From positions 1 to 64,000 of IMG/VR virus record IMGVR_UViG_3300025889_000092: DNA of 64,000 nucleotides; one strand, written 5' to 3'. The DNA comes from a virus. How positions within the stretch are numbered: position 1 is the first letter of the stretch; every line of letters starts with the position of its first letter. A model generated the notes under the pieces. The model did no database searches. It was given only the letters and a program-made list of their open reading frames with translations, and was not told the DNA's origin. Made by a program: the position numbers and the translations under genes. This document shows positions 38,608-47,492 of this stretch, in pieces.

Positions 38608-38825
38608 GAGCTCAAAATGGAGTGAATTAATGCGTTGTAATTGCCGTCGATCACATAAAGAACATGTGACTCAAAGCTTACCCTAACGATCAGCTTGTAC
38701 TTTCTTAGCTGTTTTAAGTCCCGTAAGAGTTTTTGTTTTGACAGTCCTAACTCATCGAGGATTTCTTTAAGGGATAACGGCTGCCGACATAGTAACAGAT
38801 AAATTAAATTCGAGTGATGGCTCAC
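38604..38825 (-). CDS. Winged-helix DNA-binding protein (73 aa)
   Basis: GTG at 38825 overlaps the previous stop as GTGA, which I prefer to an ATG at 38936 that would overlap the neighbour by 115 bases. The protein reads MSHHSNLIYLLLCRQPLSLK, EILDELGLSKQKLLRDLKQL and RKYKLIVRVSFESHVLYVID: helix, helix-turn-helix and beta wing as in MarR/ArsR-type regulators. Probably a transcription regulator of the leftward cluster. Confidence 0.68.
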   Translation of the reverse strand: MSHHSNLIYLLLCRQPLSLKEILDELGLSKQKLLRDLKQLRKYKLIVRVSFESHVLYVIDGNYNALIHSILSS

Positions 38826-39526
38826 ACAAGCACTGATTTTTTTAAATTCGTAATTGTTCGTAGAGAAAGCTGACAATTGTACTTCGCTTCGAGGAGCAGT
38901 TGAATCGTCTTGTTTGAAAACTTCTTGGTAAGCCATAGACGAACATCCTCCTTCATTTGAGGGGTAACTTTGGTTGCGGGACTCAGGGTCCGCATCATGT
39001 GATACGGATTGACACAGTCTTCACATCCGCAGGTTGGCAGCACCTTGTCCCTGGTCGCCAACTCAATGTCATAAAACTTTGAGAAAACGAATCTTCTCGG
39101 GCGCATGATCGTCCCATCCCTGTCGACAAGACGTTGAAACTGCTTAGGAAGAAACAAGTGGTCCTGAGCGTTTACGCGAATCCTGTTTTGGGCCAGCCAA
39201 GCGGAAACCTGATCGGAGGGGCTTCTGGCGTCTCGGTCTTCTTGGATGCAGGTCGGGCATGCGAAGCGCCCGGAAACCCTGTGGGAACGCGCCAGGTCTT
39301 CAGTGGCTACCCATTCAGGGTCTGAGCGACCGCACGAGCAAGTCAGCCGGGCATACGAACCGAAGTCTTCAACGGTGTAAGCGTCGAGCTTGTACGTGTT
39401 TTCTGGGTCTCCGTCGGGTTTTTGGGCTGTTAAAGGCGTCTGAACGACAAGTCCAAAGACGGAAACCAACACAGGGTTGGTCACGATGTGATCTGGATTG
39501 ACATGTTGATCACAGAAGGATAGCAC
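38822..39526 (-). CDS. Cys-rich HNH-like protein with C-terminal helices (234 aa)
   Basis: The N-terminal half has a probable zinc ribbon (RLTCSCGR, FACPTCIQ). PTCGCEDCVNPYHMMR at about residues 165-180 is HNH_3-like, and the C-terminal part (QMKEDVRLWLTKKFSNKTIQ, QLSLRTITNLKKSVLV) resembles a helix-turn-helix. I infer a homing-nuclease-type or nuclease-derived regulator. First gene of the leftward unit, start GTG. Confidence 0.55.
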   Translation of the reverse strand: MLSFCDQHVNPDHIVTNPVLVSVFGLVVQTPLTAQKPDGDPENTYKLDAYTVEDFGSYARLTCSCGRSDPEWVATEDLARSHRVSGRFACPTCIQEDRDARSPSDQVSAWLAQNRIRVNAQDHLFLPKQFQRLVDRDGTIMRPRRFVFSKFYDIELATRDKVLPTCGCEDCVNPYHMMRTLSPATKVTPQMKEDVRLWLTKKFSNKTIQLLLEAKYNCQLSLRTITNLKKSVLV

Positions 39527-39562
39527 GGTCCGCTTTGCCCTTGGACTTAGTTTTTCTATTCA

Positions 39563-39841
39563 ATGGTTTTCTTAACGAAATTTGCGTGTCGCTTGTGTCT
39601 CACTCGGTCTGAGCCCCATAGCTACCGCAAAAAGACGGAACTTTTGTTTTTGCTCATAGTATTATATAAATTAATTTTAAATACGTTTACAGAATCCAAT
39701 TCTAAGGAACTTCTCGTTAAGCCCCGGTTCCACAGAACTTTTTTTGCTGCGAAGGGTAAGCGAGGGAAGCACCGTGGTAACACGATCTACAGATTTTCTT
39801 TGGCAAACAGGTATTATGGAATCATTAAGCACTCTGGCTGA
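39563..39841 (+). CDS. Possible small basic protein (92 aa)
   Basis: MVFLTKFACRLCLTRSEPHS contains CRLC and a later basic region (HRTFFAAKGKRGKHRGNTIY). The middle is hydrophobic (LLFLLIVLYKLIL), which could be a membrane helix. It ends 6 bases before a better-supported small gene. Coding is plausible but the AT-rich centre may instead hold the promoter for the next gene. Confidence 0.42.
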   Translation: MVFLTKFACRLCLTRSEPHSYRKKTELLFLLIVLYKLILNTFTESNSKELLVKPRFHRTFFAAKGKRGKHRGNTIYRFSLANRYYGIIKHSG

Positions 39842-39847
39842 GCCCCA

Positions 39848-40003
39848 ATGGTTACCGTGCATCCTGCAACCTCGGAGTCTCCTGAAGTCGAGTATTGGCA
39901 AGAGTGTCGGCGACGTGCTCAAGAGCTGAACATCCCCGCCTGGCAGCTTGCGGAGTCTGAGTGGCATCACGAGCTACTAGACAACTCCAAGCGCAATCAA
40001 TAA
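39848..40003 (+). CDS. Small acidic/aromatic protein (51 aa)
   Basis: MVTVHPATSESPEVEYWQEC leads to RRRAQELNIPAWQLAESEWH, an amphipathic helix with Trp residues. Composition is typical of short phage proteins and quite unlike chance translation. It lies between the uncertain 39563 gene and the sigma-like regulator. No family is known to me. Confidence 0.6.
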   Translation: MVTVHPATSESPEVEYWQECRRRAQELNIPAWQLAESEWHHELLDNSKRNQ

Positions 40004-40031
40004 CATCTAGGGGATTTCACATGAACTTCTC

Positions 40032-40376
40032 GTGAAGACCGAGCACTCTGAAGAATTGTTTCAAGATCGTTTTGTTCAGATGTACGAGATGTACCTCGAT
40101 GGGGACTCGTACGAAAAGATCGGGAAGCGTTTCAAGCTCAGTAGAGAGCGTGTTCGTCAGATACTTAAAAACCGGAGCTCAGAGGACGAATACGAACAAA
40201 TAAGAAAAAGAATCTTGAGCAAACGTGTAAACACTTGGCAAGTTAAAGAAATAGCTAACCTCATTAAAACGGGTCATTCCTGTCGTCAGATCGCTGAAGT
40301 TTTAGGTTGCAGCGTTGACTGTGTTAAACGGATTTCGTCGAAGTACAAATTTCAAGAGTTACGAAAAGTAAGCTAA
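40032..40376 (+). CDS. Sigma70 region-4-like double helix-turn-helix protein
   Basis: 114 residues. YLDGDSYEKIGKRFKLSRER followed by VRQILKNR at about residues 21-48 is the sigma70 region 4 signature (SRERVRQI). A second helix-turn-helix, TGHSCRQIAEVLGCSVDCVK, follows at about 81-100. Sigma region 2 and the core-binding parts are missing, so it is not a full sigma factor. It may bind the -35 element or appropriate host polymerase. Upstream of the fibre cassette, which it might control. The start is GTG. Confidence 0.7.
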   Translation: MKTEHSEELFQDRFVQMYEMYLDGDSYEKIGKRFKLSRERVRQILKNRSSEDEYEQIRKRILSKRVNTWQVKEIANLIKTGHSCRQIAEVLGCSVDCVKRISSKYKFQELRKVS

Positions 40377-40416
40377 TATTTAGTAAGGAGGGCCGTATTT
40401 ACAAAGAGCATAATAG

Positions 40417-41250
40417 ATGCCCGCGTGCCCGCATTATCCCAGTCGACACAGTTTACACACTCCTAATTTTGGAGGCGCTATTGCAGCGCTTGTAGAATGT
40501 ATCAATACGATTAGCGGCGTGGGAACTACATCCTTTACGATTGACCCCTCGGGTTACGCCGCGAATTTCGAGGGTTTAGTTCAGGTTATTGAGGATTTGA
40601 ACTTCACCATGAGCGGTATTACCGCTGGAGGTGGAGGAGGCTCTTATAACGCAGGTTCTGGTTTATATCTAACAGGTGGCGACACCTTTAACGTTAACTT
40701 TGAAACTGTTTACCAGGAAGTTGTTTCTGGTCACTTCTTTGCTGAAGCTGATCTCGCTGTAACTTTCAGCGGTAACAATGTCGTTTATAGCGGCAGCCAA
40801 GGCGGCGGCGGTGGCGGCGGAGGAGGAGGCGCAACTGTCGGAACCAGTCCTGGTGTTGGCTTTACCGACGGTTCGCTTTGGTTTGATACTAATGAAGGCC
40901 GTCTCTTCGTTTACGCGTCTGGCGCTTCGGTCTCCGACCCAGATTGGTACCAAACTAACGCTGAAGCTCTTGCCTACAAGTCTGAAGAACCACCTTCCGG
41001 CGCTGGTTACAACGCGCCGCCGCGTGATGGCTCACTGTGGTTTAACACTTTAATAGGTAACCTGTTTGTATACGATGCCGTTTCGAGTGGGTGGTATGAA
41101 GCTGGTCCTTCTCGATCTTTCGCTTACGGTGCTGCTGCTCCCGCTCCCACTGTTGAAGGAGCAGGTTGGTTGGATTCGACTGTTAATCGTTTGAAGATCT
41201 GGAACGGAACCTCTTGGGCAGATATTGATATTGACGGAGGTGTCGTTTAA
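40417..41250 (+). CDS. Fibre-type protein with Gly tracts (277 aa)
   Basis: The N-terminus (FGGAIAALVECINTISGVG) is short and hydrophobic. Two Gly-rich linkers follow, one of about 10 residues near 130, then three repeated modules of the form GSLWFDTNEGRLFVYASG, GSLWFNTLIGNLFVYDAVS and GAGWLDSTVNRLKIWNGTSW. Each is a small beta unit typical of virion-fibre proteins. It opens the fibre cassette and overlaps the next start by one base. Confidence 0.7.
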   Translation: MPACPHYPSRHSLHTPNFGGAIAALVECINTISGVGTTSFTIDPSGYAANFEGLVQVIEDLNFTMSGITAGGGGGSYNAGSGLYLTGGDTFNVNFETVYQEVVSGHFFAEADLAVTFSGNNVVYSGSQGGGGGGGGGGATVGTSPGVGFTDGSLWFDTNEGRLFVYASGASVSDPDWYQTNAEALAYKSEEPPSGAGYNAPPRDGSLWFNTLIGNLFVYDAVSSGWYEAGPSRSFAYGAAAPAPTVEGAGWLDSTVNRLKIWNGTSWADIDIDGGVV

Positions 41251-41954
41251 TGGCTAATTATCAACGTTTAAAGCGGACTACTTCTACTGTCCAAACAGGC
41301 GATCCTGCTGTTGGAGAGCTGATTGTTAATACTCCCTCCGGTTATGTATATACGACTAGGGATGATGGTGCTCTTGTTTTACTAAATAACGGCATTCCTG
41401 GTCCGATTGGCCCGAGCGGCGTGGTCGGGCCGTCCGGTGCAGTCGGTCCTAGCGGCGTTATAGGTCCAAGTGGAGCCATCGGACCTGCAGGTAGTGGACT
41501 CATACCGTATTACGGCTCTTTTTACAGCAATGCAAACCAGACAAACGCATCTGGTACTGCTGTAAATCATATGACGTACAACAATACAGCTGAGGTTAAC
41601 GGAGTTTCCGTTGCTTCTGGCTATATTGTCCAGGTAGCTAATTCGGGTGTTTATAACGTCAAATTCACCGCTCAGATCCAGAAGTCGAATGCCAGTTCCG
41701 AAGATATACAGATTTGGATTGCGAAAAATAACGTCAATGTTGCTGACTCCAACACGAGTTTGACGATACAGGGGTCAAACAACCGAATCGTTGCAGCGTG
41801 GGGTTGGTTTATTGCTTTAGATCGTAACGAACATGTGGACCTCCGTTGGCATTCAACAGATACTTCAATGTTCTTATTAGCTTCTGGCGCTAATAATTTA
41901 CCTACAAGACCCGCTATTCCTTCTGTTAGTTTAACAGTTAATAGAGTTGGTTGA
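41250..41954 (+). CDS. Collagen-like and C1q-like fibre protein (234 aa)
   Basis: Residues 50-88 hold GP/GPS triplets (GPSGVVGPSGAVGPSGV) that form a collagen-like trimer stem. The C-terminal 130 residues, with VANSGVYNVKFTAQIQKSNA, IQIWIAKNNVNVADSNTS and SVSLTVNRVG, read as a C1q/TNF-type jelly-roll, a known receptor-binding head in phage fibres. It follows the 40417 protein and probably joins the same fibre. Confidence 0.75.
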   Translation: MANYQRLKRTTSTVQTGDPAVGELIVNTPSGYVYTTRDDGALVLLNNGIPGPIGPSGVVGPSGAVGPSGVIGPSGAIGPAGSGLIPYYGSFYSNANQTNASGTAVNHMTYNNTAEVNGVSVASGYIVQVANSGVYNVKFTAQIQKSNASSEDIQIWIAKNNVNVADSNTSLTIQGSNNRIVAAWGWFIALDRNEHVDLRWHSTDTSMFLLASGANNLPTRPAIPSVSLTVNRVG

Positions 41955-41998
41955 CACGCACGGTTTGACCCGTATACTTGGTCCGCTTCACCCTCCTT

Positions 41999-42121
41999 AT
42001 GGCCAAACCCAAGTCCACTCTTAACAAAATTGAGTCCAAGCCTAAGAAGACCCGTCAAGGAGACGGTCAGCACTCAAAGGCTTCTCATGGAAGGAAAAAA
42101 TATCGCGGACAGGGAAAATAA
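41999..42121 (+). CDS. Small basic KYRGQGK protein (40 aa)
   Basis: MAKPKSTLNKIESKPKKTRQ then GDGQHSKASHGRKKYRGQGK. Highly basic short proteins ending KYRGQG(K/R) recur in cyanophages and large algal viruses, function unknown. It lies 44 bases after a fibre gene and 31 before the next, and is probably a packaged or DNA-binding peptide. Confidence 0.65.
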   Translation: MAKPKSTLNKIESKPKKTRQGDGQHSKASHGRKKYRGQGK

Positions 42122-42152
42122 AAGTAGAATTAAAATAGTAAATACCCCGTAA

Positions 42153-42638
42153 ATGTCTTTTGCCACATTTTTGGCGGGGGAGACTTTAAGCCCCGGCGAT
42201 CCCGTTGCTCTCACAAGTGGTGGAGTCGTTTATAAGTGCTGTGCTGTCGACCCCAACACCCACTTTTTAGCTGGTGTTTGTTTAGAAAGCGGCACAGCTA
42301 ACGGTCAAGTCCGCGTGGGAACGGATAACGCCGGGAGCATTTATTCTGGTTTGACTCCAGGTTATCCCTATTATGTTGGTTTAGCTTCGGGTACTTTAGT
42401 TAATAGTTACGATCAATTTATTACCGATTTGGGTAACACTGGATATGGAAGTGCAGTACTTAATTACGTTGGTCGAGCTATTACTAGTTCGCGCATTTCT
42501 GTTGAGCGTTCCAATCCAATTACTATTACAAATCCGACAGCGGGAAGTTTCTTACTAGAGTCTTCTGTCAGTATTGTGACCCCATTTTTCATTCTTCAAG
42601 AAGATGGGTCTAAAATTACCTTAGAAGGTGCTTCCTAA
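42153..42638 (+). CDS. Beta-rich virion protein (161 aa), paralogue of 47493
   Basis: AGETLSPGDPVALTSGGVVY and LTPGYPYYVGLASGTLVNSY give a small beta domain like capsid-decoration or fibre-linked domains. The 47493 protein shows the same order (GEDLLQGDFVYV, IPGEYYYLSKYSGQVTRF), so the two are probable paralogues. It overlaps the following ATG by one base. Exact role not known. Confidence 0.65.
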   Translation: MSFATFLAGETLSPGDPVALTSGGVVYKCCAVDPNTHFLAGVCLESGTANGQVRVGTDNAGSIYSGLTPGYPYYVGLASGTLVNSYDQFITDLGNTGYGSAVLNYVGRAITSSRISVERSNPITITNPTAGSFLLESSVSIVTPFFILQEDGSKITLEGAS

Positions 42639-43390
42639 TGGCTAACGAGAAGATTTCGCAATTTACACCACTAACTACGTTAGCCAGTGGTGACTATTTA
42701 CCTATTATCGACATTTCTGAACCCGCTGCTGCGGATCAGAACAAACGAGTTGGCATTGATATTCTTGACGGTCGGTATTATGCCGCAGCTAGTGGGGATG
42801 CCGCACTAACCTTAGCTGTTTCCGCTCAAGCTTCAGGTAACGCCGCACTTGTTGATGCAGCAGTTGCGTCTGTTGCTCTCGCTTCCGGTAACGCCGCACT
42901 TGTTGATGCAGCAGTTGCGTCTGTTGCTCTCGCTTCCGGTAACGCTGCTCTTGTAGATGCTGCTACCGCTCAAGCTTCAGGTAACGCAGCTTTAACTGAC
43001 CTTAGCGGCAAGTACGACAAGACCGGTGGTCCTATCTCGGGTCCCGTAACCGTTCAGTCTCAGTCGATCGGTACGATCTCGACCTCGACTGTCTCTGGTG
43101 TCATATTCCTCGATTTCGGCAGCGGTAATAATTTTGATATCACCCTTAACGACGCTAACAACACTCTGGCGGCTCCTACCAGCGCCAGTGGCGGTCAGAC
43201 TGGTCAGATCGTTATCCGCCAAGACGGCGGGGGGAGTCGATTACTAAGTTACAGCGGCGGTTGGCAGTTTACCGGCGGTTCAGCACCTACCCTTTCGACT
43301 GCTGCTGGGTCTACCGATGCACTTACTTATTACTGCGCATCTTCTTCGGGCTTCTTAGCTATTCTTACCGCAAACTTCCAGGGAGTTTGA
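42638..43390 (+). CDS. Fibre protein with ASGNAAL repeats (250 aa)
   Basis: N-terminal ISQFTPLTTLASGDYLPIID is a common phage fibre opening. Residues 58-123 hold repeats of the ASGNAALVDAAVASVAL type, encoded by 51-base DNA units. The C-terminal part is beta (VSGVIFLDFGSGNNFDITL, GQIVIRQDGGGSRLLSYSGG). Probably a trimeric shaft with a terminal domain. Repeats are shared with 48686. Confidence 0.75.
   Translation: MANEKISQFTPLTTLASGDYLPIIDISEPAAADQNKRVGIDILDGRYYAAASGDAALTLAVSAQASGNAALVDAAVASVALASGNAALVDAAVASVALASGNAALVDAATAQASGNAALTDLSGKYDKTGGPISGPVTVQSQSIGTISTSTVSGVIFLDFGSGNNFDITLNDANNTLAAPTSASGGQTGQIVIRQDGGGSRLLSYSGGWQFTGGSAPTLSTAAGSTDALTYYCASSSGFLAILTANFQGV
42836..43000 (+). repeat. 51-base tandem repeats in a fibre gene
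   Basis: Units start at 42836, 42887 and 42938, with a shorter unit at 42980. The first two are nearly identical for the full 51 bases and code 17 residues each. Such repeats can change copy number. Confidence 0.85.
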
Positions 43391-43393
43391 TAG

Positions 43394-45856
43394 ATGGCTT
43401 TAGGTTCTAAGCTCGCTCCCTTTTTTGGCGCTGCTGGAGCTGCCGGAGCTGGTGGCTACGAGATCGAACGTTCGCTGCGGTTCAACTCATCGGATAGCGC
43501 ATCGCTTACGAAAACTTTTAACGCAACTGGCAGTCAAACTACCTATGCATTTTCTTTTTGGCTAAAGAAGACCAACAACAGTAGTATTTACCAAAACATC
43601 CTTATTGACAACGATTCAAGCAGCTCTCAGATAAGAATAAACGATACTACTGGTGGATTTGAGTTGCGCTTTGCTGCTGCAGGAGCCAGTGCCGCTTTAA
43701 CAACAAATAGAAAGTTTAGAGACCCTTCTGCGTGGTATCACATTGTCTGCGTCTACGACTCCACCAATGCAACGTCTAGCAACAGGATGCGAATCTATGT
43801 CAATGGCGTGCGTGAGACTAGCTTTTTAGGCGAGACACAACCGACACAAAACTTAGCTAGCGCGTTCATAACTAATGGGCACACATACACACTAGGTTAT
43901 TTTGCCGCAAACACGGCTATCGACGGGTATTTAGCTGAGGTCAACTACCTGGATGGTCTCACCCCCGGCACTGCTACAGACGATGCCAACGGTTCTGTCA
44001 CGGGTATTCCCAACGCCCAGTACCTGACGGACTTCGGGGAGTTTGACGCCACCACTGGCGTGTGGAACCCCATCGAATATACCGGCAGCTATGGCACCAA
44101 CGGCTTCCACCTGGATTTTGCGGATAACTCTTCTGCCGCTGCACTGGGCTACGACGCCGCTGGTTCTAATGATTGGACCGTCAACAATCTGAGTGTGACG
44201 GCTGGTGCAGGTAACGACTCCCTGCGCGACTCGCCCACGAACGGCGACCCGGCGAATGACACCGGACTTGGCGGAGAAGTGCCGGGGAACTATTGCACTT
44301 GGAATCCTATTGCATCTAACTCTATTTATTTTGCTACACTTTCCAACGGCAATTTAGATGCTGCAGCTAGCGGTAATGCGCGAATAGCATTTGGAACTAT
44401 TGCTATTCCTTCATCCGGAAAGTGGTATTTTGAGGTTACAACCACTGGAAGCCCAAGCTATCCATATATCGGTGTTGCAAGTTATGGCGATACAAGCACC
44501 GCCTACCCCCAGGACAACATTTTTCCAAGTGTCACCTATTACGGCACGGACGGCACAAAAGATGTAGACGGAACTTATAGTGCTTATGGCGCTACATACA
44601 GCAACGCAACCATTGGCGTAGCCGTCAATGTTGACTCGTCTCAAGTCACTTTCTATAAAGACGGCGTTTCTCAAGGAGCAATCTCCAAAGCGGTTGTTGG
44701 AGCGTTTCCTTTTGTAAGCACTGCGGGCGGCAGCGGAACGTTTATAGCAAACTTCGGCCAACGCGCCTTCGCCTACAGCGCCCCCAGCGGCTTCAAGGCG
44801 CTATGCACAGCCAACCTTCCGACGCCGACCATTGCAGACGGCAGCACCGCGATGGATGTGGCGCTTTATACGGGTAATGGAACGTCTGTCACGGTCGCGG
44901 ATCTAGCTTTTAGTCCTGATTTTGTTTGGTTGAAAGGTCGTTCAGACCCGGACAGACATGGTTTGTATGACACTGTGCGTGGAGCTACCAAGCGCCTTCA
45001 GTCTTCGGAGACCAATGCAGAGGATACGCAAAACGGGGTAACTGCTTTTAATTCTGATGGTTTTGTTGTCGGAAATTACGCCGAAACGAATGGAAGTGGT
45101 AGGACGTATGTCGGCTGGACCTGGGACGCCGGCACGAGCAACGCAACCAACACCAGCGGCACAATAACCAGCACCGTCCGCGCTAACATCTCGGCGGGAT
45201 TCTCGATTGTTACCCTAAGTTATTCGGAATTATCAGGTGCTGTAACCGTTGGGCATGGGTTAGGCGTGGCGCCAAAGATGATCATTGTCAAACGCAGAAA
45301 TACCACCGGGAATTGGTATGTCGCTCATACTGGGCTTACGAATATGAGTGGCTACTACCTACTTCTAGAGTCCACAGCGGCTCAAGGTGCTGCAAGCTGG
45401 GGAAGCGCGCCAACTTCCACTGTTTTTGGGATGAGTGACAACATATTTGGAACTGGAGATTACGTCGCCTACTGCTTCGCCCCAGTCGCGGGCTACAGCG
45501 CCTTCGGCAGCTACACCGGCAACGGCAGCGCAACTGACGGTCCGTTTGTTTATACCGGGTTTAGACCAAGGTGGGTGATGATTAAGGGTTATGTTGGCGG
45601 TCAAGGTAGTTCCTCTCAGTGGTTAATTATTGACACTTCAAGAGATACCTATAATGTTGCTGGCAATAAGCTTGCAGCTAATTTATCTGATCTAGAAAAC
45701 TCCGCAAACGTTGGTACAGTTACGCAGAATACTTTAGACATATTAAGTAACGGGTTTAAGCCAAGAACTTCAAACGGAAGCAGTAACGACGGTACCACTT
45801 CGTATGTGTGGGCAGCTTTCGCCGAAAACCCCTTCAAGTACACCCGTGCGCGATAG
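43394..45856 (+). CDS. Large LamG/SPRY-like tail fibre protein (820 aa)
   Basis: N-terminal 200 residues form a LamG/concanavalin-like domain (YAFSFWLKKTNNSSIYQNIL, WYHIVCVYDSTNATSSNRM, YLAEVNYLDG). Middle part: SPRY-like (GKWYFEVTTTGSPSYPYIGV, SSQVTFYKDGVSQGAIS). C-terminal: repeated phage-fibre domain (SPDFVWLKGRSDPDRHGLYD, GYSAFGSYTGNGSATDGP). All are ligand-binding folds, so this is a leading receptor-binding candidate. It has normal length for a large multidomain fibre. Confidence 0.78.
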   Translation: MALGSKLAPFFGAAGAAGAGGYEIERSLRFNSSDSASLTKTFNATGSQTTYAFSFWLKKTNNSSIYQNILIDNDSSSSQIRINDTTGGFELRFAAAGASAALTTNRKFRDPSAWYHIVCVYDSTNATSSNRMRIYVNGVRETSFLGETQPTQNLASAFITNGHTYTLGYFAANTAIDGYLAEVNYLDGLTPGTATDDANGSVTGIPNAQYLTDFGEFDATTGVWNPIEYTGSYGTNGFHLDFADNSSAAALGYDAAGSNDWTVNNLSVTAGAGNDSLRDSPTNGDPANDTGLGGEVPGNYCTWNPIASNSIYFATLSNGNLDAAASGNARIAFGTIAIPSSGKWYFEVTTTGSPSYPYIGVASYGDTSTAYPQDNIFPSVTYYGTDGTKDVDGTYSAYGATYSNATIGVAVNVDSSQVTFYKDGVSQGAISKAVVGAFPFVSTAGGSGTFIANFGQRAFAYSAPSGFKALCTANLPTPTIADGSTAMDVALYTGNGTSVTVADLAFSPDFVWLKGRSDPDRHGLYDTVRGATKRLQSSETNAEDTQNGVTAFNSDGFVVGNYAETNGSGRTYVGWTWDAGTSNATNTSGTITSTVRANISAGFSIVTLSYSELSGAVTVGHGLGVAPKMIIVKRRNTTGNWYVAHTGLTNMSGYYLLLESTAAQGAASWGSAPTSTVFGMSDNIFGTGDYVAYCFAPVAGYSAFGSYTGNGSATDGPFVYTGFRPRWVMIKGYVGGQGSSSQWLIIDTSRDTYNVAGNKLAANLSDLENSANVGTVTQNTLDILSNGFKPRTSNGSSNDGTTSYVWAAFAENPFKYTRAR

Positions 45857-45927
45857 AGAAACTAATAAAGTCGGCATTTGCTCTACCGTCGACTTAACGG
45901 TTAGAATTTAAAAAAATCCTCGCGTCG

Positions 45928-46503
45928 ATGTTTGTCTTAAACGGAAAACCGTTAGCCCTCGATAGGCCGTTTGAGGCAAACGGTACCCTTTATCCTGCTA
46001 ATTGGCTGAGGTTATCTTCAACCGCAGCTCGTGAAGCCATTGGTATTACTTGGGTTCCGGACCCTCCTTCTTACGACCAACGTTTTTACTGGGGATATAC
46101 AGCTAGCGGTACGTTGATCCCTAAAGATCATGACCAACTGGTCACCCAGTGGACCGACACGACGCGTCAGGCGGCAAATAGCTACCTCACTCCGACTGAC
46201 TGGATGGTCATTCGTGAGGCTGACAACGGCACCGTGGTACCCAGTGGCCTTAAGGCTTGGCGTCAGGATATCCGCTACGCCTGCGAAGGCAAGGTGACTA
46301 TGCTGTCATTGACCACCGATACTTTCGGACTGGCTGAGTACGTCACTTACGTAAGTCCCTCTGGCGGTGCTCCTTCTGATTACAACTATTGGCCCCGTGA
46401 TCCCAGTTCTACTCCTATTTTTATTAGCGACTCTGCTTCTGACGGGCTGGAGCCTCTTATCGATGTCGAAACTGCAGGACCAATTAGCGGAGAAGCAGTT
46501 TGA
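45928..46503 (+). CDS. Fibre assembly-like protein (DUF4376-type)
   Basis: 191 residues. MFVLNGKPLALDRPFEANGT and TQWTDTTRQAANSYLTPTDW, then MVIREADNGTVVPSGLKAWR show the LTPTDWMVIR and ADNG pattern common to phage fibre-assembly or fibre-end proteins. It follows the long fibre, so it may fold or cap it. It converges with the exostosin-like gene. Confidence 0.65.
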   Translation: MFVLNGKPLALDRPFEANGTLYPANWLRLSSTAAREAIGITWVPDPPSYDQRFYWGYTASGTLIPKDHDQLVTQWTDTTRQAANSYLTPTDWMVIREADNGTVVPSGLKAWRQDIRYACEGKVTMLSLTTDTFGLAEYVTYVSPSGGAPSDYNYWPRDPSSTPIFISDSASDGLEPLIDVETAGPISGEAV

Positions 46504-46512
46504 TAGTTTGCG

Positions 46513-47391
46513 TTAAATTCGCGTTATCAAGGTTCTGAACTTAGAGCGCCAGTCCTGTTTCCATTGGTTCCAGAACGAGATGCACTTTTCCTGCATCTCC
46601 GAGGAACCTTCTTTTTTTATACGCTTTACAACATCTGCCCAGTCGTTTTCAATAACAAACGGTATTTTTTCGGTACCAAAAAACACTGCGTGCCAGTAAG
46701 AGGGTTCCACTTTTATTTGCTCTGTGTGTTTTAGAGTAATAGGTATCGCGCCTGCTTCTAGTGCCTCGTATATACGGAAGCTGTCCATACTATCCTGACC
46801 CTGGGGGCACAAGGCAAACTTAGAGTTATTAAGTAGTTCTCTGTACTCTTCAGTACTCAAACCATCCGCAGCGTTAAAGCCGCTGCAAAAATGTGTCTTG
46901 AAGTTTGTGCTGTAACTTTTTAATTGTTCGACGGCGCTTCTACGCATGTCGTCATGCAAACTACCGGCAAAGCACCAGTCGTATTTTCGATCCTCGAACT
47001 TTTTAATTTCAGTACTGCACTCACTAAAACCCTTCTTGTAGCCAAGACCGAACACAGTCAGTTTTGGATGCCTGTGGTAGAACGGATGGAAATAGTTACG
47101 CGCAACGAAAGCACAGTTGGGATCATGGAGGTACTCCATTGGCTCTCTCAGATTTTCATCAGATAGCAGTATCACTCCGTAGCGTTTCCCGTTTTGTCGT
47201 AAAGCGTCTAAATAAGCTCGATAGTTTACGGCGTGATTACATACAACAACACAGTCTTCTAAAGGAGGTAGGTTATCAAACGTGTTAGTGACGATTACCT
47301 CAACTTCTGCATCTTTAAATAGCTCTGAGAGCCAGTCGTACTCCCATTTATCCAGGTTGACATCAAACCAAATGACTTTTGTTCTTGTCAT
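46513..47391 (-). CDS. Exostosin-like (GT47-type) glycosyltransferase
   Basis: 292 residues. The C-terminal donor region has FALCPQGQDSMDSFRIYEAL followed by EAGAIPITL, the exostosin pattern; YDWCFAGSLHDDMRRSAV is the preceding Rossmann start. N-terminal half starts MTRTKVIWFDVNLDKWEYDW. It probably transfers a sugar to a surface glycan. Leftward gene inserted in the rightward fibre cassette, as for a moron. Confidence 0.75.
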   Translation of the reverse strand: MTRTKVIWFDVNLDKWEYDWLSELFKDAEVEVIVTNTFDNLPPLEDCVVVCNHAVNYRAYLDALRQNGKRYGVILLSDENLREPMEYLHDPNCAFVARNYFHPFYHRHPKLTVFGLGYKKGFSECSTEIKKFEDRKYDWCFAGSLHDDMRRSAVEQLKSYSTNFKTHFCSGFNAADGLSTEEYRELLNNSKFALCPQGQDSMDSFRIYEALEAGAIPITLKHTEQIKVEPSYWHAVFFGTEKIPFVIENDWADVVKRIKKEGSSEMQEKCISFWNQWKQDWRSKFRTLITRI

Positions 47392-47492
47392 ACGTCGATT
47401 TTAATGCTTGGCTAGTTTAAACCAAAGTCCGTAGCCGCCAACAAAAAACTTAGGTGGTAGACTTAAAAATATAACCCTGCCGACAGGGATAA

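Noticed and set aside
38604-38936. Longer 110-residue version of the winged-helix gene
   Set aside because: It would overlap the 38822 gene by 115 bases out of frame, whereas a GTG at 38825 gives a standard GTGA junction and a complete domain.
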